DNA from: an uncultured Clostridia bacterium | GTDB lineage: Bacteria > Bacillota > Clostridia > Oscillospirales > Acutalibacteraceae | Direction of reading: 5' to 3' | DNA length: 18,147 nucleotides | Assembly (NCBI GenBank): GCA_946410005.1 | Contig: CAMJYS010000005.1 | Coordinates: 1-18,147, forward strand | Shown: piece after piece, positions 1 through 8,790 of the stretch | How the letters are laid out: each line of letters begins with the position of its first letter | Numbering within the stretch: the first letter of the stretch is position 1 | Translations under genes and position numbers: made by a program | The notes under the pieces: generated by a model | Database searches by the model: none | What the model was told of the DNA's origin: nothing | What the model saw: only the letters and a program-made list of their open reading frames with translations

Positions 1-1558
1 TCATTATTTCGGTTTTATCAACCGACTTCATTTTTCCGTGCAAAATTTCAACTTCGTCAGGTTTAAATCCCCAGTTTATCATCTTATCTCGATAGCTGGT
101 AACGTCAACTATATCATTTCCATTTTCTTCTATACTCGCACAAACAACATACGCTTGTCCGCCTTCGTTAATTATTTTTTGAATAAACTTCCACGCACGT
201 TCTCGTTTGTTTTCACCAATATGAAACGTATCTATTATTTGTCTTCCGGGAAGTGGCTCGTCAAGAACCGAAATGTCCAAATCTCCGTACAAAATCATAG
301 CTAACGTACGAGGAATCGGAGTTGCGGACATTACTAAAACGTGAGGATTATCGCCCTTTAATACGAACGTTTCTCTCTGTTTAACTCCAAATCTATGCTG
401 TTCATCTGTTATTATTAGTCCAAGATTTTTGAAATTTACATTATCTGAAATTATAGAATGTGTCCCGACTACTATATCAACATTTCCATTTGAGATATCT
501 AAAAGCGTTTGACGTTTTTCTTTCTGTTTCATTGAGCCATGCAAAACTCCGATTTTTATATCCGTACCGCTGAAAAACTTCAAAAAAGTATTATAATGTT
601 GCAAAGCCAATATTTCCGTCGGTGCCATAATCGATGCTTGATAACCATTTTTGACTAAAGTATAACAAAGCGAAGCGGCAACGGCTGTTTTGCCTGAACC
701 TACATCGCCCTGCAAAAGACGATTCATAGAAAATCCGCTTTTTATATCACATACACACTGCAAAATGGATTTATTTTGCGCTGAAGTAAGTTTAAATGGT
801 AACAATTTTTGAAATTCTTCGGAATAATCTTTGTTTACTATAACATTCGTACTTTTTCTTGCATTTGATTTTATAAGTTCCATACTAATTTGATAAACAA
901 GAAATTCTTCAAATATGATTCTATTTTTTGAGAGTTTTAACTCCCTATAATTCTTTGGAAAATGGATATTTCTAATTGCAAAATCGAATGAACACAAGTT
1001 ATATTCTTCTAAAAAACTTTTCGGAATAGTTTCCGGAATGTTACTTGGCAACAAACTAACGGCGTTTTTTATAAGAGTACTTATTTTGGCAGAAGTTATT
1101 CCATTCGTTTGATGATAAATAGGACACAAACCCAATTCACTATCTAAACTTTTAACTTTCGGAGAAATAATTTGTAAACCGCCAAAATCTTTCCGCTCAA
1201 CGTTTCCTTTGAAAATATATTCGGTGTCTCTTTTCAAACTATACGGAGTGTATTTATTATTAAAAAAAACCAAATCCACAGGAACTCCTATTTTATCCAT
1301 TGCTTTTAATTTATATAAATACTTTTCACCTTTACATCTAACGCTTTCAACATCAGAAAAAACTCTGAGTTTTACACACGAATTTTTTTCACCAAGTGCT
1401 TCTTCCAAAGTTTTTTGAGTAGCCCAATTTTCATAACTACGAGGATAAAAATTAATAATATCGCCAATAGTATTAACGCCTAAATTATTCAAACATTTTT
1501 CTGTTTTTGGGCCAACGCCTTTTAATTTTTTTATTTCTGTTTTAAATAAAGATGCCAT
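1..1558 (-). CDS. recG: ATP-dependent DNA helicase RecG (3' end cut by window edge)
   Basis: The reading frame is open from an ATG at 1558 to the left edge, giving 519 residues without a stop; the C-terminal part of the usual roughly 680-residue protein lies outside. RecG is a superfamily 2 double-stranded DNA translocase that remodels stalled forks and Holliday junctions. Visible in order: an N-terminal helix-hairpin-helix-like stretch (KLKGVGPKTEKCL), the OB-fold wedge domain, Walker A (GDVGSGKT), PTEILA, the Walker B variant DEQHRFGV that is typical of RecG, SATPIPRTLA (motif III), and the start of the second helicase domain. The start is supported by GGAGGT at 1566-1571, seven bases upstream. 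The fakA-like gene ends 44 bases upstream with no terminator between, so the two are probably co-transcribed, as yloV and recG are near neighbours in Bacillus. Confidence 0.96.
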   Translation of the reverse strand, partial: MASLFKTEIKKLKGVGPKTEKCLNNLGVNTIGDIINFYPRSYENWATQKTLEEALGEKNSCVKLRVFSDVESVRCKGEKYLYKLKAMDKIGVPVDLVFFNNKYTPYSLKRDTEYIFKGNVERKDFGGLQIISPKVKSLDSELGLCPIYHQTNGITSAKISTLIKNAVSLLPSNIPETIPKSFLEEYNLCSFDFAIRNIHFPKNYRELKLSKNRIIFEEFLVYQISMELIKSNARKSTNVIVNKDYSEEFQKLLPFKLTSAQNKSILQCVCDIKSGFSMNRLLQGDVGSGKTAVAASLCYTLVKNGYQASIMAPTEILALQHYNTFLKFFSGTDIKIGVLHGSMKQKEKRQTLLDISNGNVDIVVGTHSIISDNVNFKNLGLIITDEQHRFGVKQRETFVLKGDNPHVLVMSATPIPRTLAMILYGDLDISVLDEPLPGRQIIDTFHIGENKRERAWKFIQKIINEGGQAYVVCASIEENGNDIVDVTSYRDKMINWGFKPDEVEILHGKMKSVDKTEIM

Positions 1559-1602
1559 AATTGGCACCTCCGTTATTTTTTTAGATTAAATTTTTATAAA
1601 CG

Positions 1603-3279
1603 CTATTCAACCGAAACTATGAAATGATAAATCGGTTGATCACCTTTTATAAGATTTATTTCGATTTCTCTCTTTAGCGAACCTTCTATCGCTTTTTTAG
1701 CTTCTTCGGCTTTTTCTTCTGTAATACTATCGCCGTATATTAATGTTATAAATTCTGTTTCTTTCGAAACCATCATACTTACTAATTTTTTTACAGCTTC
1801 AATTGGATTCTTTTCTGTTAAAACAAGTTTACCGTCGCTAAGCGCTAATATTTCGCCTTCTGATATTTTAAATCCGCCAAATTCGGAATCTCTTGCCGCA
1901 AATGTTATTTGTCCTGTTTTCACTTTTGACGCTGCCTCTGTCATTGTTTCCATATTTTCCGAAATAGAACTATCAGGATTATATGCTAAAATTGCGGAAA
2001 TTCCTTGCGCTACTGTTTTTGTTGGAACAATAACAACTGTACGGTCTTTAACTAATCCAACCGCTTGTTGCGCTGACATTATTATATTTTTGTTATTCGG
2101 GAAAACGTATACGGTTTTTGCAGGTGTTGCAAGTATTGCATCAACAATTTTTTCTGTGCTTGGGTTCATCGTTTGCCCGCCACTTATAACATTTTCACAA
2201 CCTAAGTCCTTGAAAAGGGATATTAATCCGTCGCCTGCTGCCACAGCAACATATCCGACTTCTTCTTCAGGCTCTTTTTTTTCGAAAACTTCCTGATTTT
2301 TATTTAAATCATTTTCTTTTTTCTTTTCGCCCGCCAGACGATGTTGTTCTTTCATATTTTCAACTTTTACTGTTAAAAATTGTCCGTATTTCAACCCTTC
2401 TTCTAGGGCTTTTCCGGGATTTTCCGTATGGACATGAACTTTTATTATTTCCTCGTCATCTACAACAACAACACAATCGCCAATTTTTTGGAGTTTCATT
2501 CTGAGTTTAAGTGGGCGCAACTTGCAAAGTTTATTGCGTTTAACTATAAATTCGGTACAATATGTAAATCTTATATCTTGGTCGAATTCTGCAGCAGCGT
2601 TCCTGAAAACATCATCATTATCCATATCAATAACTTCATTCGAACCAGCTTCTATCATTTTTCCGTTTTTGAATACCGAAAGCATTCCTTCAAAAATTAA
2701 GCATAGCCCTTTACCTCCGGCATCTACAACACCGGCCTTTTTCAAAACAGGTAATAAATCAGGAGTGGTTTTCAACGCTTCTTCGGCGCCTTTACAAGCT
2801 TCAGACCAAACGTAAACCAAGTCATTATTGAGTTTGGCCGCTTTTTTAGCATATTCAGAAGCGACACGCCCAACTGTCAACATTGTTCCTTCAGTCGGTT
2901 TTGTAACTGCTCCATATGCAAGTTTTACACCTATTTCTAAAGCATCAGCAACATCGGAGCCATTCAAGGATACTTGATTAGAAAAAAGCTGATTAAATCC
3001 CCTGAAAATAATAGACAATATTACTCCCGAATTTCCTCTAGCTCCACGCAAAAGAGCCGGAACAAAAGCTGAGATAACTTCTCCAACAGTAGCATTATCG
3101 CCTACATTTTTTAAAGCTTCGACAGCTGACGAAATCGTCATAGACATATTTGTACCTGTGTCGCCATCAGGAACCGGAAAAATATTTAATTCATTCACTC
3201 GATTTTTATGTTTTATTATGTTGTTTGCTCCCGATATAACTGCATTCTTTAGACATAACCCATTTATCAATTTAAACAC
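1603..3279 (-). CDS. fakA: DhaL (DAK2) and FakA C-terminal domain protein, fatty acid kinase ATP-binding subunit-like (YloV)
   Basis: About 555 residues. Residues 10-200 form a DhaL/DAK2 nucleotide-binding domain with the metal/ATP motif FPVPDGDTGTNM (34-45), RGARGNSG (78-85), PTEGT (128-132) and VDAGGKG (185-191). A charged linker near 318-340 leads to the FakA C-terminal domain. In Staphylococcus, FakA phosphorylates fatty acids held by a FakB (DegV-type) carrier so that exogenous fatty acids enter phospholipid synthesis; no FakB is in this window. The length matches the family. Start: GTG at 3279 has AAGGAG only one base upstream, whereas TTG at 3270 (giving MINGLCLK) sits ten bases downstream of the same site and fits homologue N-termini, so TTG 3270 is the likelier start. 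It lies between ymdB and recG. Confidence 0.9.
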   Translation of the reverse strand: MFKLINGLCLKNAVISGANNIIKHKNRVNELNIFPVPDGDTGTNMSMTISSAVEALKNVGDNATVGEVISAFVPALLRGARGNSGVILSIIFRGFNQLFSNQVSLNGSDVADALEIGVKLAYGAVTKPTEGTMLTVGRVASEYAKKAAKLNNDLVYVWSEACKGAEEALKTTPDLLPVLKKAGVVDAGGKGLCLIFEGMLSVFKNGKMIEAGSNEVIDMDNDDVFRNAAAEFDQDIRFTYCTEFIVKRNKLCKLRPLKLRMKLQKIGDCVVVVDDEEIIKVHVHTENPGKALEEGLKYGQFLTVKVENMKEQHRLAGEKKKENDLNKNQEVFEKKEPEEEVGYVAVAAGDGLISLFKDLGCENVISGGQTMNPSTEKIVDAILATPAKTVYVFPNNKNIIMSAQQAVGLVKDRTVVIVPTKTVAQGISAILAYNPDSSISENMETMTEAASKVKTGQITFAARDSEFGGFKISEGEILALSDGKLVLTEKNPIEAVKKLVSMMVSKETEFITLIYGDSITEEKAEEAKKAIEGSLKREIEINLIKGDQPIYHFIVSVE

Positions 3280-3325
3280 ACTCCTTAATCTTTGTATTTT
3301 TTAAAGCTAATTTACAACAATTTAT

Positions 3326-3354
3326 ATTTTAAATCATTTTCATTTAGATTTCAA
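3326..3354 (-). promoter_or_regulatory. Possible promoter for fakA-like gene and recG
   Basis: On the minus strand, TTGAAA (3354-3349) is separated by 17 bases from TAAAAT (3331-3326), each one mismatch from the sigma-A consensus. It lies in the 89-base gap between ymdB and the fakA-like gene. The region is very AT-rich, so a chance match is quite possible. Confidence 0.35.
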
Positions 3355-3368
3355 ATTTAATCAAATTA

Positions 3369-4142
3369 TTACTTTAATCTAAAACGCTCTATTGCTACTG
3401 TTTTTCCTGAATAATCATCAACTTCAAAAACAGCACATTCCATTTTACATGGTCCTGTTGCATTTTCAAATCTAACCGGCATTCTGTTTTTCATTCGTTT
3501 TATCGAAATCTCTTTTTTTACACCCAAAACAGAACAAATTGGACCAGTCATCCCGACATCGGTTATATACCCTGTTCCTAATGGTAAAATCTCTTCATCG
3601 GAGGTTTGAACGTGGGTATGCGTGCCGAAAACAACAGACACTTTCCCATCAACATAATAACCTAATGCTCGCTTTTCTGCAGTTGCTTCGGCGTGAAAAT
3701 CTACAATTTTTATAGGACAATCCACACAAAATCGCAATGCTTCATCTAAAGAATCGAGTGGTAAATTTATACTTTCTAAATAAGCAACGCCCAAAAGATT
3801 TATTACAGCAACATTTATGTTATTGACCTTTACTTTACAAAATCCAAAACCGGGAGTTGATTTTGAAGGATAATTATATGGTCGTAATATTTTATGATTT
3901 TCATTTAGAAACGGAAAAATTTCTCTCCGTCTGAATGTATGATTTCCATTAGTTATAACATCGACACCGCTCTCGAAAATCTTTTTTGCACAATCCGGTA
4001 AAATACCATTTCCCTCCGCAGAATTCTCGCCGTTCGCAACAACAAAATCAATTTTGTGAACAGATTTAAATTCTTTTAAATTTTGTTTTAAAAATTCAAC
4101 GCCACTTTTACCTACAATATCACCAATAGTTAAAATTTTCAT
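3369..4142 (-). CDS. ymdB: TIGR00282-family metallophosphoesterase YmdB
   Basis: 257 residues, close to the 264 of Bacillus YmdB, a dinuclear metal phosphodiesterase with activity on 2',3'-cyclic nucleotides (3',5'-cAMP is also reported) that affects biofilm and motility decisions. The metal-binding residues all appear present: D8 (IGDIVG), E39-N40 (NGENSA), N67-H68 (GNHT), H150 (DFHAEAT) and H175/H177 (GTHTHVQT). No signal peptide, so cytoplasmic. The usual GNHTWD is GNHTFR here, but the metal ligands are unaffected. It starts 23 bases after the rny stop, with GGAG about ten bases before the ATG. The rny-ymdB pairing is conserved in Firmicutes and supports co-transcription. Confidence 0.95.
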   Translation of the reverse strand: MKILTIGDIVGKSGVEFLKQNLKEFKSVHKIDFVVANGENSAEGNGILPDCAKKIFESGVDVITNGNHTFRRREIFPFLNENHKILRPYNYPSKSTPGFGFCKVKVNNINVAVINLLGVAYLESINLPLDSLDEALRFCVDCPIKIVDFHAEATAEKRALGYYVDGKVSVVFGTHTHVQTSDEEILPLGTGYITDVGMTGPICSVLGVKKEISIKRMKNRMPVRFENATGPCKMECAVFEVDDYSGKTVAIERFRLK

Positions 4143-4165
4143 ATATAAAAATCTCCGTTAAACTA

Positions 4166-5704
4166 TCATTTTGCAAAATCCGATGCTCTGCTTTCACGTA
4201 TTACATTAACTTTTATCTGACCCGGATAGTCAAGTTCATTTTCAATTTTATTACAAATATTTCTTGCCAAAGGTATCATATTTTCATCGTCAATTATTTC
4301 CGGATTTAACATTACACGTACTTCTCTTCCCGCTTGTATTGCGTAACAACTTTTTACTCCGGCAAATGACGATACGATATTTTCTAATTTTTCCAATCTT
4401 TTGATATAATTTTCAATATTCTCTCTTCTTGCGCCGGGACGTGCCGCAGAAGCAGTATCTGCTGCTTGGAGAATAAATTCATATGGAGTTTTTGGTTCAA
4501 CATCACCGTGATGTGAATGAATTGCATGTATAACCAATTCGCTTTCTCTATATTTTCTGGCAACGTTTATTCCAAGTTCGATATGAGAACCTTCCATCTC
4601 GTGATCCAACGCTTTTCCTATATCGTGAAGCAACCCAATTCTTTTCGCCAAAATAACATCAAGTCCAAGCTCTGAAGCCATTATCCCACATAGATTGGCA
4701 ACTTCTATGGAATGATTTAGAACATTCTGTCCATAACTTGTTCTATATTTCAACTTACCTAAAATTTTAATTAGTTCAGGATTCATTCCGTTAATACCTG
4801 TACTGATTACCGCTCGTTGACCTTCTTCTTTTATTTCTGCTTCTACTTCCAATTTCGACTTTTCTACTATTTCTTCAATTTTAGCGGGATGAATTCTTCC
4901 GTCTAAAATTAATTTTTCTACTGCAACACGTGCTATTTCACGCCTCACCGGGTCAAACGCTGAAAGTGTTATGCTCTCCGGCGTATCATCGATTATTAAA
5001 TCAACACCGGTAGAACTTTCGATAGCTCTTATATTTCGACCTTCTCTACCTATTATTCTTCCCTTCATTTCCTCGTTTGGAAGCAGAACGACCGATATTG
5101 TAGATTCAACTATATAATCGGAAGCACATCTTTGAACTGCCATAGATAATATATTCTTTGCTTTTTTATCGCATTCTTCTTTCAATTGTTGCTCAAAAAT
5201 AGTTATCTTTAAAGCTTTTTCGTGAGTAAGTTCATCTTGCAAGCTTTCAAGTAAAAAACTTTTTGCTTGGTTTACAGAAAAACCTGAAATTTTTTCTAGC
5301 ATATCAAACTGATTTTTCTTTATAATTTCTATTTCGGCATTTTTGTGTTCCATATCTTTTTGCTTTTCTACCAAAGCGTTTTCTTTTTCCTCTAAATGCT
5401 CAAGTTTTTTGTCAATATTTTCTTCTTTTTGCAAAATCCTTCTTTCTTGACGTTGTATATCGTGACGTCTTTCTGATATTTCTTTTTCGCATTCGCTTCT
5501 TAGCTTATGTATTTCGTCTTTCCCTTCGATTATTGCCTCTCTTTTTTTAGTTTCGGCAATTTCTTTTGCGTTCAAAATGATTTTTTCAGCCTCATTTTGA
5601 GCGATTGAAAGTGATTTTTGAATTTTTTTGCTTTTATAATATACACCAATAAAAAACATAGCGATTGAAGAAACTATTATTACACAAATATTGAGTATAT
5701 CCAC
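4166..5704 (-). CDS. rny: Ribonuclease Y
   Basis: 512 residues, the normal family length. RNase Y is the membrane-anchored endoribonuclease that initiates much mRNA decay and processing in Firmicutes. Order of domains: one N-terminal transmembrane helix (about 4-23), a long charged coiled coil (about 27-165), a KH RNA-binding domain with the [10 protein letters not shown] loop (215-224), and an HD hydrolase domain with the catalytic pair in LLHDIGKA (H360, D361), followed by the conserved C-terminal segment ending SRASDFAK. The start is GTG at 5704 with GGAGGT at 5715-5720, ten bases away. A roughly 160-base leader appears to precede it. It is followed directly by ymdB. Confidence 0.97.
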   Translation of the reverse strand: MDILNICVIIVSSIAMFFIGVYYKSKKIQKSLSIAQNEAEKIILNAKEIAETKKREAIIEGKDEIHKLRSECEKEISERRHDIQRQERRILQKEENIDKKLEHLEEKENALVEKQKDMEHKNAEIEIIKKNQFDMLEKISGFSVNQAKSFLLESLQDELTHEKALKITIFEQQLKEECDKKAKNILSMAVQRCASDYIVESTISVVLLPNEEMKGRIIGREGRNIRAIESSTGVDLIIDDTPESITLSAFDPVRREIARVAVEKLILDGRIHPAKIEEIVEKSKLEVEAEIKEEGQRAVISTGINGMNPELIKILGKLKYRTSYGQNVLNHSIEVANLCGIMASELGLDVILAKRIGLLHDIGKALDHEMEGSHIELGINVARKYRESELVIHAIHSHHGDVEPKTPYEFILQAADTASAARPGARRENIENYIKRLEKLENIVSSFAGVKSCYAIQAGREVRVMLNPEIIDDENMIPLARNICNKIENELDYPGQIKVNVIRESRASDFAK

Positions 5705-5754
5705 TTTTTTAAATACCTCCGTTTACAAATTTTTACGATATAGCAGAGCAAAGC

Positions 5755-5774
5755 GACTTTAAATTTATAAAGTC
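5755..5774 (-). promoter_or_regulatory. Hairpin in the rny 5' leader
   Basis: A perfect 7-base inverted repeat, GACTTTA and TAAAGTC, with a 6-base loop, 35 bases upstream of the rny ribosome-binding site. No T-run follows on the minus strand, so it is not a terminator. Its role is unknown. Confidence 0.35.
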
Positions 5775-5874
5775 ACCGGTATTTTCATAACTTTAACTAT
5801 ATGGAATATTACTATAAAAATCCCAAATGAATATGGATAATCTAGGCTCATAAAACTCACGCTAAACCCGTTAA

Positions 5875-5904
5875 TATATAAAATATCTATATGTTAATAG
5901 TCAA
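5875..5904 (-). promoter_or_regulatory. Possible rny promoter
   Basis: Minus-strand TTGACT (5904-5899), an 18-base spacer, then TATATA (5880-5875). The -10 element is weak, but the site lies just after the upstream gene's terminator, where an rny promoter is expected. Confidence 0.4.
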
Positions 5905-5921
5905 ATTTCAAGCAATTATAC

Positions 5922-5964
5922 AATAAAAATACCACCCCAATTTTATTACGAATTGAAGTGGTAT
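5922..5964 (-). terminator. Rho-independent terminator after the LRR gene
   Basis: ATACCAC (5929-5935) pairs with GTGGTAT (5958-5964), and inside it CAATT (5938-5942) pairs with AATTG (5951-5955), with a two-base internal mismatch and an 8-base loop. On the minus strand a TTTTTATTG tract follows. It lies 75 bases after the LRR stop codon. Confidence 0.75.
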
Positions 5965-6038
5965 GTCAAGTAAAATCGTACTACAAAAACATCCAATTTT
6001 TGATAAAAAATATTCAATAAAATTAACATAAATTACAA

Positions 6039-7082
6039 TTATTTAATTACGACAAAGTCACGTTTATTTTTTTCGGCATAAGTTTGCGCTGTTGAATCCT
6101 CGTATCCATATATTGTAACGTTTTGGTCACAAGAAAATATTTTGTCGTCATCGTTTTCGCCGATAACTGTGTTTTTATTCAAAAACGTCACTTTAATATT
6201 TTTTGCACCGCCTACTAAAACCGATGCTCCGACATATGTAACTGTATCTGGGAACACCATATTTTCTAGCAATTTACATCCTTCGAATGCTTTTGAACGT
6301 ATCTTTTTTATTTCTTTTCCGAATTTAAATTCTTTCAAGTTGCAACAATTATAAAAAGCATATTCATCAATATATTTAAGCTTATCATTCGAAATGACTT
6401 TCGTTATTTTTGTACAGTTAAAAAACGCATTCGTCGCTATTTTTTCAAGGTCCTCATGTAATTTAACTACACCAGATACTGTTGCAGGACAATAAATCAG
6501 CTCTGTTTTGTCTTTACTATACAGCATCGAATTATAACTCGAATAAGTTTTATTATTTTCGTCAACAGTAAATTTAGTTACATTATCACAACCGAACAGT
6601 GCACATTCGCCAATTTCCGAAACATTTTCGCCTATAAAAATTTCTTTTAAATTTTTACAATTATAAAATGCTGCTCGGCCTATACCTTGAATTTTTCCGC
6701 CTAATTTTAGCGATTTTATATTTTCGCAACCGTAAAACGCAAAATCCTCTATTGTTGTAAGTTCTTCTGAAAATACTATTTGTTCTATTTCGTTATGTTC
6801 CCAAAACACACCGGAGCTTATAGCTTTAACTGTATCTGGAACAATAACTTTTTTGGCGTTACCAAAATAACAAGTCAAAACACCGTCTTCGCTAACTTTA
6901 AAATCCTCGCTTTTGGACTCTGCTTCTATTTTCTTTTGTTCTTGTAGTTCGCTAACTTCAAAATTTTTGTTATCGACATCATTAAAATTTGTGCTTTCTA
7001 AACCAAACGCTAGACTCTGAAAAGATAATGAGGACAACAAACACATGCTTAAACGCTTAAACGTTTTTTGTGCATTAAGCAT
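6039..7082 (-). CDS. Secreted BspA-like leucine-rich-repeat protein
   Basis: 347 residues. An N-terminal signal peptide is visible: KTFKRL, a hydrophobic stretch at about 11-26, and a likely cleavage site near 26-30. After a charged linker (30-65) there are LRR_5 / BspA-type repeats from about 77 to 325, each with an AF..C pattern (AFYGC 115-119, AFYNC 138-142, ALFGC 161-165, AFFNC 219-223, AFYNC 242-246, AFEGC 265-269). The C-terminus, TIYGYEDSTAQTYA, is a common ending of this family. No LPXTG motif, C-terminal membrane anchor or lipobox is visible, so it is probably released or held non-covalently. Such proteins are often linked to adhesion in host-associated bacteria; the ligand is unknown. 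ATG at 7082 has AGGAGA seven bases upstream. It is monocistronic, with its own promoter and terminator. Confidence 0.9.
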   Translation of the reverse strand: MLNAQKTFKRLSMCLLSSLSFQSLAFGLESTNFNDVDNKNFEVSELQEQKKIEAESKSEDFKVSEDGVLTCYFGNAKKVIVPDTVKAISSGVFWEHNEIEQIVFSEELTTIEDFAFYGCENIKSLKLGGKIQGIGRAAFYNCKNLKEIFIGENVSEIGECALFGCDNVTKFTVDENNKTYSSYNSMLYSKDKTELIYCPATVSGVVKLHEDLEKIATNAFFNCTKITKVISNDKLKYIDEYAFYNCCNLKEFKFGKEIKKIRSKAFEGCKLLENMVFPDTVTYVGASVLVGGAKNIKVTFLNKNTVIGENDDDKIFSCDQNVTIYGYEDSTAQTYAEKNKRDFVVIK

Positions 7083-7139
7083 ACAATTCTCTCCTAACTA
7101 AAATATTTACATACTTATATTACAAACTTTCTTTACTAT

Positions 7140-7167
7140 ATAATACCACATTCAAAATAAAAGTCAA
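7140..7167 (-). promoter_or_regulatory. Promoter of the LRR gene
   Basis: Minus-strand TTGACT (7167-7162), a 16-base spacer and TATTAT (7145-7140) preceded by TG, forming an extended -10 (TGGTATTAT). Predicted transcription starts near 7133, about 50 bases before the ATG. Confidence 0.7.
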
Positions 7168-7203
7168 TCCACAAATCAATTTTTTAACCCACAAATTAAT
7201 TTT
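7166..7203. repeat. Tandem 18-base direct repeats upstream of the LRR promoter
   Basis: Two copies of AAyCCACAAATyAATTTT (plus strand, 7166-7183 and 7186-7203) differ at two positions and are 20 bases apart, about two helical turns. They abut the -35 element of the LRR promoter, the usual place for an activator site or an AT-rich UP-like element. Confidence 0.55.
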
Positions 7204-7293
7204 ATTTTGAGCACGTTGATTTATATAGCCTACACATTATTTTTCTCATTAAATTAAATTCACATAAAATTTTTGATTTTCGAATTAAACCTC

Positions 7294-7322
7294 TTGACTT
7301 TCAACGTTTAAACGCATAAAAT
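7294..7322 (+). promoter_or_regulatory. tRNA promoter
   Basis: TTGACT (7294-7299), a 17-base spacer and TAAAAT (7317-7322) lie 22 bases upstream of the mature tRNA 5' end, so the transcript should start about 16 bases before the tRNA. Confidence 0.7.
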
Positions 7323-7344
7323 AATAATTAAGTTAATCATCCAC

Positions 7345-7421
7345 GGGCCATTAGCTCAGTTGGTTAGAGCAACCGGCTCATAACCGGTCGGTCCTAGGTT
7401 CGAGTCCTAGATGGCCCACCA
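7345..7421 (+). tRNA. tRNA with CAU anticodon (tRNA-Ile2 with lysidine, or elongator tRNA-Met)
   Basis: A complete 77-base cloverleaf with encoded CCA: acceptor GGGCCAT paired with ATGGCCC, D-stem GCTC/GAGC, anticodon stem ACCGG/CCGGT around the loop CTCATAA (anticodon CAT at 7379-7381), and T-stem CTAGG/CCTAG with loop TTCGAGT. G1-C72 pairing and the absence of three G-C pairs at the base of the anticodon stem exclude initiator tRNA. The loop CTCATAA and overall similarity to Bacillus tRNA-Ile(CAU) favour the isoleucine AUA decoder modified by TilS. Bacillus elongator tRNA-Met has TTCATAC, but E. coli elongator tRNA-Met has CTCATAA, so identity is not settled. It is the only plus-strand gene and converges on tuf. 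Confidence 0.93.
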
Positions 7422-7426
7422 TATTA

Positions 7427-7462
7427 TCGCATAAAGTTTAGAAGCTTTATGCGGTTTTTATT
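7427..7462 (+). terminator. Terminator of the tRNA gene
   Basis: CGCATAAAG (7428-7436) pairs with CTTTATGCG (7445-7453) around an 8-base loop, followed by TTTTTATTTT. It begins six bases after the CCA end. Confidence 0.88.
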
Positions 7463-7482
7463 TTGTATGTTTTTTGAAAACC

Positions 7483-7514
7483 AAAAAGCAGTATTCACAT
7501 TGAACACTGCTTTT
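7483..7514 (-). terminator. Terminator of the str operon (after tuf)
   Basis: AAAAGCAGT (7484-7492) pairs with ACTGCTTTT (7506-7514); TTCA and TGAA extend the stem inside, leaving a 3-base loop. On the minus strand the hairpin runs into TTTTT, then GGTTTT. Twenty bases separate it from the tuf stop. It could also help stop plus-strand tRNA readthrough. Confidence 0.88.
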
Positions 7515-7534
7515 ATAAATTATATCAGCTAAGA

Positions 7535-8737
7535 TTAGCCAAGAATTTCGGTTACAACACCTGAACCTACTGTACGTCCGCCTTCACGGATTGCGAAACG
7601 TAATCCTTCTTCGATTGCGATTGGTGTAATAAGTTCAACGTCCATAACAACGTTATCTCCAGGCATGCACATTTCTGTTCCTTCAGGGAGTGAAATTACA
7701 CCGGTAACATCTGTTGTTCTGAAATAGAATTGTGGACGATAGTTATTAAAGAATGGAGTATGACGTCCACCTTCGTCCTTAGTAAGGACATATACTTGAC
7801 CTCTGAATTTTGTGTGTGGATTGATTGTTCCGGGTTTTGCAAGAACTTGACCGCGTTGAATATCTTCTCTTTGTACGCCACGGAGAAGTACACCTACGTT
7901 ATCTCCTGCTTCAGCGTAATCAAGAAGTTTTCTGAACATTTCAATACCTGTTACAACAACTTTTCTGCGCTCTTCGGTTAAACCTACAAGTTCAACTTCT
8001 TCACTCATTTTGAGTTGTCCACGTTCTACTCTACCTGTTGCAACTGTTCCACGTCCTGTGATTGTGAATACGTCTTCAACAGGCATTAAGAACGGTTGAT
8101 CTGATTTTCTTTCAGGTGTTGGAACAAATTCGTCAACTGCTTTCATCAATTCATGAATGCATTTATATTCTTCCGCAGAAGCATCTTTTGAACCTGATTC
8201 GAGAACTTTAAGTGCTGAACCACGGATAATCGGAGTGTCATCACCCGGGAAACCGTATTCGGTCAAAAGGTCACGAATTTCCATTTCGACTAAGTCGAGA
8301 AGTTCTTCGTCGTCTACTTGGTCAACTTTGTTCATGAATACCACGATGCTTGGAACGCCTACTTGACGTGCAAGTAAGATGTGTTCTCTTGTTTGTGGCA
8401 TTGGGCCGTCTGCTGCCGAAACTACGAGGATTGCTCCGTCCATTTGTGCAGCACCGGTGATCATGTTTTTAACATAGTCAGCGTGGCCTGGGCAGTCAAC
8501 GTGAGCATAGTGACGTGATTCTGTTTGATATTCAACGTGTGCGGTATTAATTGTAATTCCGCGTTCTCTTTCTTCCGGAGCTTTATCGATATTTGCATAA
8601 TCTACAAATTCTGCGTCTCCGCCGAGGTTAAGAACCTTTGTGATTGCTGCGGTAAGAGTTGTTTTACCATGGTCAACGTGACCGATTGTACCAATGTTTA
8701 CATGTGGCTTATTTCTTTCGAATTTTTCCTTTGCCAT
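7535..8737 (-). CDS. tuf: Elongation factor Tu
   Basis: 400 residues, complete. EF-Tu carries aminoacyl-tRNA to the ribosome as a GTP complex. G1 GHVDHGKT (19-26), the G2 region ERGITI with its threonine, G3 DCPGH (81-85, with the catalytic histidine at 85), G4 NKVD (136-139) and G5 SAL are all present. Domain II ([12 protein letters not shown]) and domain III through the conserved C-terminus VTEILG follow. AAAGGGGG precedes the ATG by about nine bases. It is the last gene of the str operon and may also be transcribed from a promoter in the fusA-tuf gap. Confidence 0.99.
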   Translation of the reverse strand: MAKEKFERNKPHVNIGTIGHVDHGKTTLTAAITKVLNLGGDAEFVDYANIDKAPEERERGITINTAHVEYQTESRHYAHVDCPGHADYVKNMITGAAQMDGAILVVSAADGPMPQTREHILLARQVGVPSIVVFMNKVDQVDDEELLDLVEMEIRDLLTEYGFPGDDTPIIRGSALKVLESGSKDASAEEYKCIHELMKAVDEFVPTPERKSDQPFLMPVEDVFTITGRGTVATGRVERGQLKMSEEVELVGLTEERRKVVVTGIEMFRKLLDYAEAGDNVGVLLRGVQREDIQRGQVLAKPGTINPHTKFRGQVYVLTKDEGGRHTPFFNNYRPQFYFRTTDVTGVISLPEGTEMCMPGDNVVMDVELITPIAIEEGLRFAIREGGRTVGSGVVTEILG

Positions 8738-8790
8738 TGTAAATTTCCCCCTTTAAATTTCAAATAGTGCTTTTCTAAAGCCTATGGTAA

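Larger units (their letters stand above)
5705..6038. other. Gene-free spacer between the LRR gene and rny
   Basis: The 334 bases contain no convincing coding sequence. They hold the terminator of the leucine-rich-repeat gene (about 5922-5964), a possible rny promoter (5875-5904), a short hairpin in the rny leader (5755-5774) and the rny ribosome-binding site (5715-5720). Confidence 0.7.

Noticed and set aside
1209..1418. Plus-strand open frame
   Set aside because: It lies antisense inside recG, whose motifs are continuous on the minus strand; no ribosome-binding site or recognisable domain.
7696..7893. Minus-strand open frame within tuf
   Set aside because: Another frame of EF-Tu, whose own reading frame is fully conserved here.
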